Source of the DNA: Plantago ovata
Taxonomy: Eukaryota; Streptophyta; Magnoliopsida; Lamiales; Plantaginaceae
DNA length: 64,000 bases
Assembly: GCA_028274465.1 (NCBI GenBank)
Contig: CM051458.1
Coordinates: forward strand, 24,505,566 to 24,569,565
Direction: 5' to 3'
This document shows positions 44,279 through 56,666 of this stretch, in pieces; within the stretch, counting starts at the first letter, position 1, and each line of letters starts with the position of its first letter. The position numbers and the translations under genes are program-made. The notes beneath the pieces are model-generated. The model was not told the DNA's origin. It saw only the letters and a program-made list of their open reading frames with translations, and did no database searches.

Positions 44279-46503
44279 ACCACGGCTCCAGTAAGTCAAA
44301 ACGCGAATTTCTTCCTCTTTACCTCATTTTCTTCATATCTTCATCATTCCTCCTCCCCAAAAACCGAAAATCGCGATTTACCTTCAAAACTTCATAACTT
44401 CTTCATTTCTTCACCAAATTTAGTGTTCTTTAGCTTCAATCGAAGCCTATTACATGATCTATCTTTTCATCCGAACAGATTTCGTCCTAATGCATTAGAT
44501 TTTCAGATCTGAGGTATCTTCTTATGAACCCTAACTTTCGAATTTGGGGGTTATCTAATTTGAGCTTCAATTATGCTTATTTGATGCATGGGTATGTTGT
44601 TTGTGTGATTAGAAGCGTTATTTACTATCAATTGCATGCTCAATTATGCTTGAATTGTTGATTTGGGAATTTTCCTACTAGATGATATATCTTGTTTTGC
44701 ATTATGTCTTTATCTTTGATTTCTTGCATATGATTGTGTTTATTGATGTGATGATGGTGGATTTGTTGATAGAATGCTTAATTGTTGAGTATGAGGATTT
44801 ATGATGTTAGAATTTTTCGCTACTATGGTATGAATTGAGCCTTGTTATCTAGGATATTGGTCGTCTAGTAAGAGCATAGTGTGATGTATTGCATGTGGTA
44901 GTTACATTGGTATGTTGCATGATGAAGAAGCTAGGCTAGACATTAAAGGTTTGGGGAGTTCGATTGTTGATTTTATCACTTGTGTATTTCGTTCTTACAC
45001 TAGCATATGCATGAGTCAGTTTGTGTCATACGAGGTACTAACTGTTGTTTGTAGGAACCATGCCAAGGGAAAGGAGCATTCCCGTATGATTACTATGAAG
45101 TATTGGAGGGGGATCGATTACAACCATGCCAAGAAGAGTGACCTCGTTAGATGTGCGTTCGAGCCAAGGGGTTTTGCAACAACGTCGTGGATTATCCAAG
45201 AGGAGGAGATAGAGTACACCTGGAGTAGGACTCCTATGCCTATTCATGCACCACCGAAGGGACAGAAACCATTATTACGTCAGCAATCCATCACAAGGAC
45301 TGCAAAGTTCATGTGAACTGGAAGGCACCGGGACATTCTCGCCGCGACGGATTCAATCTTGAGTTCGCAGTTGCTAGAAGGTTCCGAAGCGCTAGCTTGG
45401 TTCCAAAACATAATGACATGGGTACCCAGCCCCTCGTTGGGGTGCCACTTGCCTGCCTCTAAAGGGAGCATCATATAGACATCGGGAGCATCAACTGTAG
45501 AGAATGTGGTCGACATAGGAAAAAACGGAAAACAACCTCTGAATATCCGAGCAGCTTGCTGTAACCTCCACGGGGTGTAAAACATTGGAGAGGGAGGTTC
45601 TGATACCACTGCCCTTTCCCCTTCAATAGTTCACAAACTATTGGAGAGATACCGGGTGGAAGATTCCATAACAGAGGCGGCCAATCTTGAAGATTCCCTT
45701 CGACACTGCAACTCTACTAGTGACGATGTGCGTGACAGTAGTGACAATGAAGACAATAGGGACAATGATGATACAGATGGTTGAATTGGTCCTATCCGAT
45801 CTATCGATGGAACTACCGCCACTACCACAAGTCCCGATGATCATATATAAGGCTCCCAGAGCAGTCCCAATAACTCACAAGCAGCACACTCAGCCGACCG
45901 AGGCCAAACCATGGGGTAACATCTAGTATCACATCTTATTTCCTCATTTTCTTACTGCTAGGGACTAGCGTTAATTTCATGAGGGGGAATGGGATTTAAG
46001 TGATCTAGTATTGTTAGTTTGGAGCTTGACATTGGTAGGCTGAGTTTAGTACCTCGCATGCTTTATCCGTCTGCATTTGCATTTGCACGTTTACTGCTTT
46101 CTTAGATTTTTTAGGTTGCATTCACTACATTCATCCTAGGATAGTCTTGCATGTTTTATATGGAGTTTATTGCCGAATTTTTTGAACTTTTTTATTGGGT
46201 AGATCAACTAACTATGCCATTAATCGTATGCTTCATCTCTATGAATTTGTTTGAGGTTTTTCTCGCTTGGCTTGTCACATTTATGTATTGCACTTAGTTA
46301 AGCTTGGTAGTCTCGACATCACTTAGTGGTGTTTTCTCTACTGCGGTTCACGAAGGCCTTTATAATAGGATGATGCATGTTAGGGTCTTATGGTTGTTTC
46401 CCGAGTAATTATGTACCTAAGAGGCAACAAGTCTTCACCATGCTTTGAGATTGCTAAATGCCTAGGAAGGAGGTAGTGTGAGGTTGTGTGATCCTTTGTT
46501 TAT

Positions 46504-46638
46504 AACCTATTCTTCCGAATAGGTTTGGGGAGGGGGTTACACCATCATTAGACTTGTTTTCGTTTTTCATTTCCGTATCGTGAGTTTTTTTTCCTTTTCT
46601 GTAAATTTTGTACTCCAACCTATTCTTTCGAATAGGTT
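46504..46638 (+). repeat. Twin 9-bp hairpins with tetraloops
   Basis: 46504-46525 and 46617-46638 both read AACCTATTC-TTYC-GAATAGGTT and are followed by TGGGGA. They recur at about 55991-56012 and 56105-56126 in the second copy. A structured RNA element near the 3' end is possible. Confidence 0.8.
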
Positions 46639-46689
46639 TGGGGAAGTCGTGTGAGTCATTTTGTTTCTCTTTTTGTTATGCTACTGCTG

Positions 46690-46840
46690 GCTACGAAAAA
46701 TCAAAAAAAAAAAGAAAGAAAGAAAAATTCCCGAAAAAGAGAAAAAGAAAACGAAAAAAAGAATCTGGAAACAAAAAAAAGAAAAAAAGAAAAGACCCCA
46801 AAAAGCAAAGAAGGGTCCAAAAAAAGCCAAATAGCAGTTT
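46690..46840. repeat. A-rich low-complexity tract
   Basis: Runs of A broken by G. The Lys-rich open frames it yields on plus and Phe-rich frames on minus are composition artefacts. Confidence 0.85.
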
Positions 46841-47165
46841 AGCAAAGTGTTGAGTCTCATTTTCCAATTCTTGTAATGTTCGTAATCGTGTTGTAATTTT
46901 CTATTTTTTGTCTTTTGTTCTTGAGTGTCATCTGTTCTAGACCACCCTCGTCCTGCCATTCAGGAAGTGGTGAATAGCTTAAGACTTTACTTGAGAGATG
47001 GGTAGAATAGGGGAGTGTTATCTTTTATAGGGAACCCTCCTTCGTTTGATGAGAGCCAGTACTGGTTCGACCTCTTTGAGGGAAAGTCTTAACATGGTGG
47101 AACAGCAGTAAGTCCTCAGTTTCATAGGCACGAGACAACCATTCGTATCTTAGCATGCTTCATTA

Positions 47166-47179
47166 CGTCGTCACTGACT
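47166..47179. repeat. Target site duplication of the LINE (left)
   Basis: CGTCGTCACTGACT, repeated exactly at 50520-50533. In the second copy the pair is 56653-56666 and 60008-60021. Confidence 0.93.
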
Positions 47180-50100
47180 TTTTTGAATGAATAAAGCATA
47201 TATTGAAAAAGTTGAAAAGTACAAAATGTTTATGTAGTAGCAATAACAAAAAGCCACACACGGCTTAAGTGAAAAAGATGACAAAGCAAAACTAAAACCC
47301 AGGGAAAGTGATTCCTGGTTGCAGCCGCGGGCCTCGTTAAAACCCACCTATAGTAAAACCCTGTGGGAAAAACCTACAGGTGGGAAAAAGAGTGCCTGAG
47401 CGTTAAAGCTGCGTGATCCTATAGTAAGGCTGCCCGGACATATCTCTGGCAACCTGAGGAGCAATAACATCGAGCTGGTGGAGCCATACACCATGCGAGT
47501 GATAGTTAGAAAGAGTGTCCGCCACCCCATTCCCTTCACGGTAGATGTGTGAGACTTTGAACTCCAAAGTAAGAAGGAGATCCAGAACTCGTAGCCATCG
47601 ATTCCTAAACTTCCAAGGAACAGTTGTGGAACGAGACTGAAAAAGGCCCTCCACGTAGGTAGAATCCGTCTCAAGCCAAAGACGATACCAACCCTGTTGG
47701 CAAGCCAACTCCACGCCAGTCATGGCTGCCACAAACTCAGCCTCATAGGCAAAGGCGCAACCTATATGTGTGACAAAACAGCAAAGGACATGCCCAAAAT
47801 GATTACGAAAAACTCCCGCGGCTTTAGCATCACCCGGGGACCCCATAGCACTGCCGTCTGTATTGCATTTAATCCAACCCCACATCGGGGAATGCCATTG
47901 AACCTCCACTATAGTGGTGCTGCCCCTAGCACGCCCACGTATACCCAATGAATGAAGAGTAAAAAGGTCCTCCTGAGTATTGAACATAGAACCTTTCAAA
48001 GAATGATGTTGCTCCCGTATCAAGGACTTCAGAGAGAGAATAATGGAGTGTCGTGAGAAAGGAACATTATCAAAAATTCTCCTGTTCCGGGCAGACCATA
48101 TTAGCCAAATCAAGGTGACAAAAGCAAGACGCCAAATGGAGCCAACCTGGGAGCTAAATGTCCGAGACATGGCAAAAAGCACCAGTTCATTCAAGCTATA
48201 GATAGAGGGCATCTGGAGATGAAAGATATCCAAAATACGGTGCCAAATATCCTGAATGAAGCAACAATGCACAAAGATATGATCAATATCCTCACCTGAA
48301 GACCGACAGAACACGCAAAAAGACGGTCCCATGAAGCCATTGTGACGTAAGTGATCCAGTGTAGGCAATTTACCATGAATAGCCCGCCAAAGTGTGACAG
48401 AGCGACGAGGTGGTATGTAAGGTGCCCAAATCCAATCGCCCCAAGTGACCACAGGAAACTCCGGACGAAAGTGCTGATAGAAAATAGAACTAGAAGCAGA
48501 TCCATTTGATGAAGGTATCCATATTCGGGTATCAGAGTGAGGAGGAGCTAAGGTGTAATTAGCAATGTCTCTAGCCACATCCGGGAAAGCCATACAGAAC
48601 TCCGGTAGAATATCCCAAACCCCATTGGTGGTGTAATCAGAAATAGAAAACTGAAAGTGATGTCGTAAGTGAGCCGGGATCCCCACCCTATCCGCAATAC
48701 AGTAACCCAACCAATTATCAAGCCAAAAAAGCACATGTGAGTCTGCTCCAACTAGCCATTTGGAATTTTGCATAAGTGCCGGATGACAATCTTTAAAGCC
48801 AAACCAGATTGTAGATTTGACATAACGACGATGTCTCCCTTGACAGAGAAACCGAGAAAGAAAGATGTCCAAATAAGGCTCCCTACGATTAATAATGTCC
48901 CAGCAAAGTCTAGAAAGGAAAGCCTTGTTAGCAGCTACCAAAGAGCGAAGACCTAGACCACCTTCAGACTTAGGGACACAACACCTCGTCCAAGAGACAC
49001 AAACCGAGCCCCTTTTAAGAATATCACCAGTGAAGACAAAATTCCGGATTCGACTCTCAAGCTTCCTAAGCAACGTGATTGGCCATCTATATATCATCAT
49101 CGAATGAACAAACGCACCTTGGATCACCGATTGCACTAGACATATTCGCCCAGCCATGGAGAGAGATGATCCTCTCCAACGCGCAAAACGAGCCAGAATG
49201 CTATCAGCAATAGACTGTAAAAACCTGGAGCGGGGAGCACCAATGAAGACAGGGACCCCGAGATAAACAAAAGGCAGGCTCCCGGGTGAAATGCCTAGTA
49301 TACGACTCATCCTTCTAGTCCTTGCAACCGGAATGGAGGGGCTGAAATAAACTCTGGACTTGTTTGGGTTAAAATGTTGACCGGACCAAGCCTTGTAACG
49401 ATTTAGTATGCTCAGAATAGTGCGACAGTTGCTAGCTGAAGCCCTGCAAAAGATTATAACGTCATCGGCATAAAGTAAATGAGAAGGAAAGGTAATATTA
49501 CGACCAATGAATAAAGGAGATAACGTCCCTGTATTTGTTGCCTGTGAAAGCAAGCAACTCAAGGCCTCCTCAGCTACACAAAAGAGAAGGGGGGATAGAG
49601 GATCCCCTTGACGAACCCCTTGCGAACATTGGAAATAACCTTCTGGAGCCCCGTTGACTAGGACCGAGAGACGAGCTGAATGCATAATGAATCGCACCCA
49701 ATTCACAAAGATAGGAGAGAAACCCATACAGCGTAAAGCTTCCAACAAGAAATCCCAGTTAACTGTGTCAAAGGCTTTCCTGATGTCCACTTTGATAGCA
49801 ATATTACCATCCCGATGGCGCAAATTCAAGCTATTCACACCTTCTGAAGCCAGAGCAATGCAATCATGTATACGACGACCCGGCACAAAACCAAATTGGT
49901 GAAAAGAGAGCAAGTCGAGAGAATCAAGCCCAGCCGATCAGAGAGGATTTTTGAGACCACCTTATATAAAAAATTGCCAAGGACTATAGGACAAAAATCC
50001 TCAATACGAATGGCATCCTTAAGCTTGGGAATTAGCGTGACAAAACTGGCATTTAAACCCACGGGGAAATGACCATGGATGAAGAAAGTGCGAATTGCGC

Positions 50101-50519
50101 TAGAAACATCATTGCCCACAATATGCCACATCGAATGATAGAACTTTCCCCCAAAACCGTCCGGACCGGGAGCACTGTCCGGGCACATGCCAAAAACCGT
50201 ATGCCGGACTTCATCGAAGTTGGCACACGGACTAGTTCATCGTTTTGCAAAGTTGACACCAGTTTGGAAAGAGATCAGCAAGGCCCTCAAAGGATGGTGC
50301 TGGATCAGAATTCCTGGAGAATAAATCCTCATAATAATGTAATATATGACTTCGAATCTCCTGATGGTCAGAAGTGACAATATCATCAATCAATAAAGAA
50401 GGCTGTGTTCCTATCTCCATCACGAAGCCAATCCGCTCGCACCTTTTGCCTTAAGAAAGCAGCTTCTTGGTCAAGTATTGTATTGTATTCTGATAAGGCC
50501 TCCCATTCCAAAGCGTACT
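47180..50519 (-). mobile_element. 5'-truncated plant L1-type LINE, first copy
   Basis: About 3.34 kb between 14-bp duplications. The minus-strand 3' end closes with a short A run (six A) after a 3'UTR of about 220 nt. It contains RT, a C-terminal zinc region and RNase H, but no endonuclease domain; the 5' end is truncated as usual for LINEs. It inserted in the Athila2 tail. Confidence 0.93.
47403..50423 (-). pseudogene. LINE ORF2 (RT - zinc - RNase H), first copy
   Basis: The main frame 47403-49913 has KVDIRKAFDTVNW, QGVRQGDPLSPLLF and YADD, the late zf-RVT region FCVFCRSSGEDIDHIFVHC, and an RNase H (KCNTDGSAMGSPG, EAEFVAAMTGVELA, LWLETDS, GNGVADTLS) reaching an intact C-terminus. Toward its N-terminus it shifts near 49916 (one C fewer than the second copy) and again near 50220-50260. 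These lesions fall in the last 1.5 kb before the gap and may be assembly errors. Confidence 0.9.
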
Positions 50520-50533
50520 CGTCGTCACTGACT

Positions 50534-50793
50534 AGTCCAGGTAGAGAATGTTACGAGAGACTATCTTGTCTTGACATAAGTGCTTATGTGGATGTGTATA
50601 AGTCAATCGAGGTATTCTTCAACCTATATTCATGCTTTGATTTATATGGTTTTTGTTCATATGTTTTTTGGTAGATTCAGTAGATTAGTCATTTTTTTTT
50701 GGCATGAGACTCCATTTTGTGTCTTGCATTGTTTTTTGTATTAGAGTCTAGCTTAGTTGCTTGAGGACAAGCAAATGTTCGGTTTGGGAAGTT
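50534..50793 (+). other. Athila2 3' end with polypurine tract
   Basis: Resumes Athila2 after the LINE. The last bases GGTTTGGGAAG directly before TGATGAA are the likely plus-strand primer site. No gene. Confidence 0.7.
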
Positions 50794-51377
50794 TGATGAA
50801 TGTGTATTTTACACTTTCATTTGAGTCTTTTTCACCTATTTTAGCTATCCTCTATGTTAATTTAGCTATATTTTAGTACATTTTTTAGAATAGTGGCACG
50901 TTTCCCTTTAGATTTTTTTTTACAGGTTTTGGTTGAAAATCGAGGATTTGCGGGAAATTATATTGAAGTTGACAAGGAATTGTGTTCCAGAAGCCTATTT
51001 GGAGTATCTGAAGGTTTCCGATAGGATTGGAGTTTAGGGGTCGAATCTGGAGGTTAGAAGGCCACTAGAAGTCAGAAACCGAGTCCGAAAAGGGGAAGAA
51101 ATCCAAAACGCGTCGAAACGCGGAATTCGCGAGATTTTTCTCCCGGGCGAACCGCCCGGGACGTGGGCGACTCGCCCCACACTATTTCGAGGCCTATATA
51201 TAGTTGCTCAGGTTCTCCGAAATTCATACTTTTCCAGACCTTACTCTCTCACCTTTCTCTGTAGTTTTAGGTAGGGCTTCCCAGAGCCGGTTTCTAGGGG
51301 TTCGTAGCTTAGGGGACACTTTTTCATAGCAGATTGGAGCTTGTAGGATCGCAATTCTTCAGAGATTGCAACCTTCG
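50794..51377 (+). repeat. Athila2 3' LTR, first copy, cut by gap
   Basis: Starts TGATGAATGTG and ends at the N run in accttcg, the same point as 60868. It has two hairpins (51142-51180, the second short of one G) instead of four. Many one-base deletions relative to 60283-60868. Confidence 0.9.
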
Positions 51378-51477
51378 NNNNNNNNNNNNNNNNNNNNNNN
51401 NNNNNNNNNNNNNNNNNNNNNNNNNNNNNNNNNNNNNNNNNNNNNNNNNNNNNNNNNNNNNNNNNNNNNNNNNNNNN
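51378..51477. other. Assembly gap (100 N)
   Basis: Exactly 100 N. Left sequence equals 60283-60868, right sequence equals the region from about 41960, a dovetail pattern. Confidence 0.98.
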
Positions 51478-53410
51478 AAATGGCAGAAGCTAGCCACTGA
51501 AAGCAGGGGTTAACCCACCAAGAGGATCGTATGAGGGACCGGCGATTGTTCTTTCGTCTGCACTCGAGATCGGAAATCAAGAACCACGCATTCCAACAAC
51601 TTCCGAGTTCTATGGCTTATAGGGAAGATGTGATGGGTACTTGCACGATATCGATGATTTCGTCAACCAACTCCCACGACCCCGGAGCTGAAATAACAAC
51701 GGATGAGTTGAGGATGAAGGTTTTTGCTATGGGACTTGGCGACAGAGCCAAGTCATGGTTGAGTTCTCTACCAGCAGGCTCGCTGGACACTTGGGAGAAG
51801 GTTTTTCAGCTTTCATGGAGAAATACTTCCCTCACACCTTGACTACCGCGCTAAAGGCGCAAATCACTGGATTCAAGCAGGACTATGATGACATCTACCA
51901 CCACGCGTTGAGAGATTCCAAGATCTCACGAACAAGTGCCCTCACCATGGTTTTGAACTTTCTGACCTAGTCCAACACTTCTACAATGGACTAACCTTCG
52001 AGAACCAACAAGTGTGGATTTCCAATGCCGAGGCAATATTTGGGAGGAAACCGCAGAAGCCGTCTGGGCAGTTTTCGAAAGGCTTGCTAAGGGTTCGCAT
52101 TCAAGGACCCAAGAGCAATGGTTAGGAGACGTGGACCTGAAGCTCCACCGACTCAAGAAGCCCCTATGTATAGGGGGAATGGGGATCAATTCGAGTGCTT
52201 TACCAACGAATTGAAGCAAGTCCTCAAGAGCGCCACCGGAACAACTGTTTCGAACGAAGTATGCCGAATATGCAAGAACTATGGCATGGGGCTCATATGT
52301 GTAGATCGGAGCTTGCGTATGATGATGGCAACTGGGCTCGAGGAGGCGAAGAGGAAGCCTTTGCTACGGAGTTTGGTACTCAGAAGTTAGCTACGGACAA
52401 GACGGTAGGAATCCTCGAGGTGGATTTTGGAGAAGAGGATTCGAAACAATCAAGGATATGCACCGGCTACCAAACTTATGGCCCTAACCAAGACCGTAGT
52501 AGGCTAAACTATGGTAATGACACTGCGAAAACCCCGCTCTCCGAAAGAGCCACCGAAGTCGAAGTCGGCTCAACTGATGGAAAACTTGCAAAAGAGTGTT
52601 GATCACACAAAAAGTTTTCTCAAACGTTATGAAGAAGATTCCGAGAAGACTAGGGCAAGGCTTGATAGGTGGAAGAGAGAACTAGGCTTGCCCATCAAAA
52701 GATGCAAGAGTTGATCGACCGAGGAGCAAGTAGGGAACAAGGCAAACTGCCTAGCAACACTGAGAAGTCGAATTCCATTACATTGGCTGGTGATCTACCT
52801 GACGAAATCACCATCAAGAAGGTTGCTAAGTGCGAGTGTTGCAAGAAGGAGAACTTCTACAAGCTAGGAAGAAGAGAAGGACCTTGGTCTGACGAAGTGA
52901 AGAGGAGCAAGAGGATCCCGAGCCACTCCCTAAAAGTTTCGATGTTAAGGTAGGGATTGGTGACCTTGAAGATGTCCGTGCCACACTAGACACGGGATCC
53001 TACTCAAACATACTCCCTTTAAATGTTTGAAAAGAGTAGCCTTGGAAAACTATCTGAGCATAGGGCTATTGTGCAACTGGCGGATGGATCCTTTATGAGA
53101 CCCGAAGGCGTTGAAAAATGTGTTGGTCAAGATTGGTGAAGCTTCTGTATACACCAATTTTGTAGTTATGCCGGCGTCTGCACCTGGAACGGGGGATGTC
53201 ATACTCTTAGGGCGAACGTTCTTGACTAAACTACGCTCCGTGATGGACATCTACCAAAGAACTTGCACTATTGAAGTGGATGGCAAGCAACACGTGTTGC
53301 AAGCCATATCTGATCCACCTGATATTTCTTTTTCACTACTCACTACTGTGGTCTTGCAGCCTATATTCTTTCTTATTCACAGGTTCGTGGCATGGAGAGG
53401 AGATCAATGA
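51478..53410 (+). pseudogene. Athila2 gag-protease, second copy (error-rich)
   Basis: Matches 41960-43910 but with many single-base indels, most frequent in the first kilobase after the gap, so the gag text is spread over all three frames. The knuckle region (RICKNYGMG, one base short), coiled coil and protease (LDTGSYSNILP; VILLGRTFLTKLRS) are all visible. Confidence 0.85.
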
Positions 53411-56400
53411 AGGGAAGTCTAGTACCCGCAGAAAGAAGAGATAGGCACAGACAAGGAGTCGAGTCAAAGACTTTAAACAATGGCGCTATCCGGGAGGCAA
53501 CCCGGAGTTTTTATCGCTTCTTTACCGCTTTATTGCATGCATTCATTCTTGAACTATTTGCTTCTCGTATGCGAATTTGTTCATGTCTGTGTCGTATATG
53601 CTTATGTTTGAGTGATATTTTTCGAGTGGTTTTGAAAAATTAGTTTCGGGGATTAAAACCCGCGGTTTTCTGACAAAAGGAACCGTCTCCCCGCATCGGG
53701 AGCGGGGGCGAATCGCCCCCCATGAGGGGCGAACCGCCCGCATGGGGCGACTCGCCCCACACCGGGGCGACTCGCCCACGGCTCCAGTAAGTCAAAACGC
53801 GAATTTCTTCCTCTTTACCTCATTTTCTTCATATCTTCATCATTCCTCCTCCCCAAAACCGAAAATCGCGATTTTACCTTCAAAACTTCATAACTTCTTC
53901 ATTCTTCACCAATTTAGTGTTCTTTAGCTTCAATCGAAGCCTATTACATGATCTATCTTTTCATCCGAACAGATTTCGTCCTAATGCATTGATTTTCAGA
54001 TCTGAGGTATCTTCTTATGAACCCTAACTTTCGAATTTGGGTTATCTAATTTGAGCTTCAATTATGCTTATTTGATGCATGGGTATGTTGTTTGTGTGAT
54101 TAGAAGCGTTATTTACTATCAATTGCATGCTCAATTATGCTTGAATTGTTGATTTGGGAATTTTCCTACTAGATGATATATCTTGTTTTGCATTATGTCT
54201 TTATCTTTGATTTCTTGCATATGATTGTGTTTATTGATGTGATGATGGTGGATTTGTTGATAGAATGCTTAATTGTTGAGTATGAGGATTTATGATGTTA
54301 GAATTTTTCGCTACTATGGTATGAATTGAGCCTTGTTATCTAGGATATTGGTCGTCTAGTAAGAGCATAGTGTGATGTATTGCATGTGGTAGTTACATTG
54401 GTATGTTGCATGATGAAGAAGCTAGGCTAGACATTAAAGTTTGGGGAGTTCGATTGTTGATTTTATCACTTGTGTATTTCGTTCTTACACTAGCATATGC
54501 ATGAGTCAGTTTTGTGTCATACGAGGTACTAACTGTTGTTTGTAGGAACCATGCCAAGGGAAAGGAGCATTCCCGTATGATTACTATGAAGTATTGGAGG
54601 GGATCGATTACAACCATGCCAAGAAGAGTGACCTCGTTAGATGTGCGTTCGAGCCAAGGGTTTTGCAACAACGTCGTGGATTATCCAAGAGGAGGAGATA
54701 GAGTACACCTGGAGTAAGGACTCCTATGCCTATTCATGCACCACCGAAGGGACAGAAACCATTATTACGTCAGCAATCCATCACAAGGACTGCAAAGTTC
54801 ATGTGAACTGGAAGGCACCGGGACATTCTCGCCGCGACGGATTCAATCTTGAGTTCGCAGTTGCTAGAAGGTTCCGAAGCGCTAGCTTGGTTCCAAAACA
54901 TAATGACATGGGTACCCAGCCCCTCGTTGGGGTGCCACTTGCCTGCCTCTAAAGGGAGCATCATATAGACATCGGGAGCATCAACTGTAGAGAATGTGGT
55001 CGACATAGGAAAAAACGGAAAACAACCTCTGAATATCCGAGCAGCTTGCTGTAACCTCCACGGGTGTAAAACATTGGAGAGGGAGGTTCTGATACCACTG
55101 CCCTTTCCCCTTCAATAGTTCACAACTGTTGGAGAGATACCGGGTGGAAGATTCCATAACAGAGGCGCCAATCTTGAAGATTCCCTTCGACACTGCAACT
55201 CTACTAGTGACGATGTGCGTGACAGTAGTGACAATGAAGACAATAGGGACAATGATGATACAGATGGTTGAATTGGTCCTATCCGATCTATCGATGGACC
55301 TACCGCCACTACCACAAGTCCGATGATCATATATAAGGCTCCCAGAGCAGTCCCAATAACTCACAAGCAGCACACTCAGCCAACCGAGGCCAAACCATGG
55401 GGTAACATCCAGTATCACATCTTATTTCCTCATTTTCTTACTGCTAGGGACTAGCGTTAATTTCATGAGGGGGAATGGGATTTAAGTGATCTAGTATTGT
55501 TAGTTTGGAGCTTGACATTGGTAGGCTGAGTTTAGTACCTCGCATGCTTTATCCGTCTGCATTTGCATTTGCACGTTTACTGCTTTCTTAGATTTTTTAG
55601 GTTGCATTCACTGCATTCATCCTAGGATAGTCTTGCATGTTTTATATGGAGTTTATTGCCGAATTTTTTGAACTTTTTTATTGGGTAGATCAACCAACTA
55701 TGCCATTAATCGTATGCTTCATCTCTATGAATTTGTTTGAGGTTTTTCTCGCTTGGCTTGTCACATTTATGTATTGCACTTAGTTAAGCTTGGTAGTCTC
55801 GACATCACTTAGTGGTGTTTTCTCTACTGCGGTTCACAAAGGCCTTTATAATAGGATGATGCATGTTAGGGTCTTATTGTTGTCTTCCCGAGTAATTATG
55901 TACCTAAGAGGCAACAAGTCTTCACCATGCTTTGAGATTGCTAAATGCCTAGGAAGGAGGTAGTGTGAGGTTGTGTGATCCTTTGTTTATAACCTATTCT
56001 TCCGAATAGGTTTGGGGAGGGGGTTACACCATCATTAGACTTGTTTTCGTTTTTCATTTCCGTATCGTGAGTTTGTTTTTCCTTTTCTGTAAATTTTGTA
56101 CTCCAACCTATTCTTTCGAATAGGTTTGGGGAAGTCGTGTGAGTCATTTTGTTTCTCTTTTGTTATGCTACTGCTGGCTACGAAAATCAAAAAAAAAAAA
56201 AGAAAGAAAGAAAAATTCCCGAAAAAAAGAAAAGAAAACGAAAAAAAAGAATCTGGAAAAAAAAAAGAAAAAAAGAAAAGACCCCAGAAAAGCAAAGAAA
56301 GGGTCCAAAAAAAGCCAAATAGCAGTTTAGCAAAGTGTTGAGTCTCATTTTCCAATTCTTGTAATGTTCGTAATCGTGTTGTAATTTTCTATTTTTTGTC

Positions 56401-56666
56401 TTTTGTTCTTGAGTGTCATCTGTTCTAGACCACCCTCGTCCTGCCATTCAGGAAGCGGTGAATAGCTTAAGACTTTACTTGAGAGATGGGTAGAATAGGG
56501 GAGTGTTATCTTTTATGGGAACCCTCCTTCGTTTGATGAGAGCCAGTACTGGTTCGACCTCTTTGAGGGAAAGTCTTAACATGGTGGAACAGCAGTAAGT
56601 CCTCAGTTTCATAGGCACGAGACAACCATTCGTATCTTAGCATGCTTCATTACGTCGTCACTGACT
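53411..56666 (+). other. Athila2 tail, second copy
   Basis: Near-identical to 43911-47179: CCGGG hairpin at 53490-53505, triloop array at 53687-53778 (its fifth hairpin is complete here), twin hairpins, A-rich tract. No gene recognised. Confidence 0.8.

Larger units (their letters stand above)
44285..47179 (+). other. Athila2 non-coding tail up to LINE
   Basis: No recognisable protein. The longest plus frame (44912-45316) is broken in the second copy and matches nothing I know. Notable: twin hairpins (46504-46638), an A-rich tract (46690-46840) and mostly T-rich unique sequence. This is where Athila elements place an env-like ORF; none is evident. Confidence 0.55.

Noticed and set aside
44912-45316. 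134-codon plus-strand ORF in the Athila2 tail, possible env-like gene
   Set aside because: No recognisable motif or membrane segment, and the frame is broken in the near-identical second copy (54400-54950).
46608-46853. Lys/Glu-rich ORFs (and Phe-rich ORFs on the other strand), also at 56096-56355
   Set aside because: Pure composition effect of the A-rich tract.
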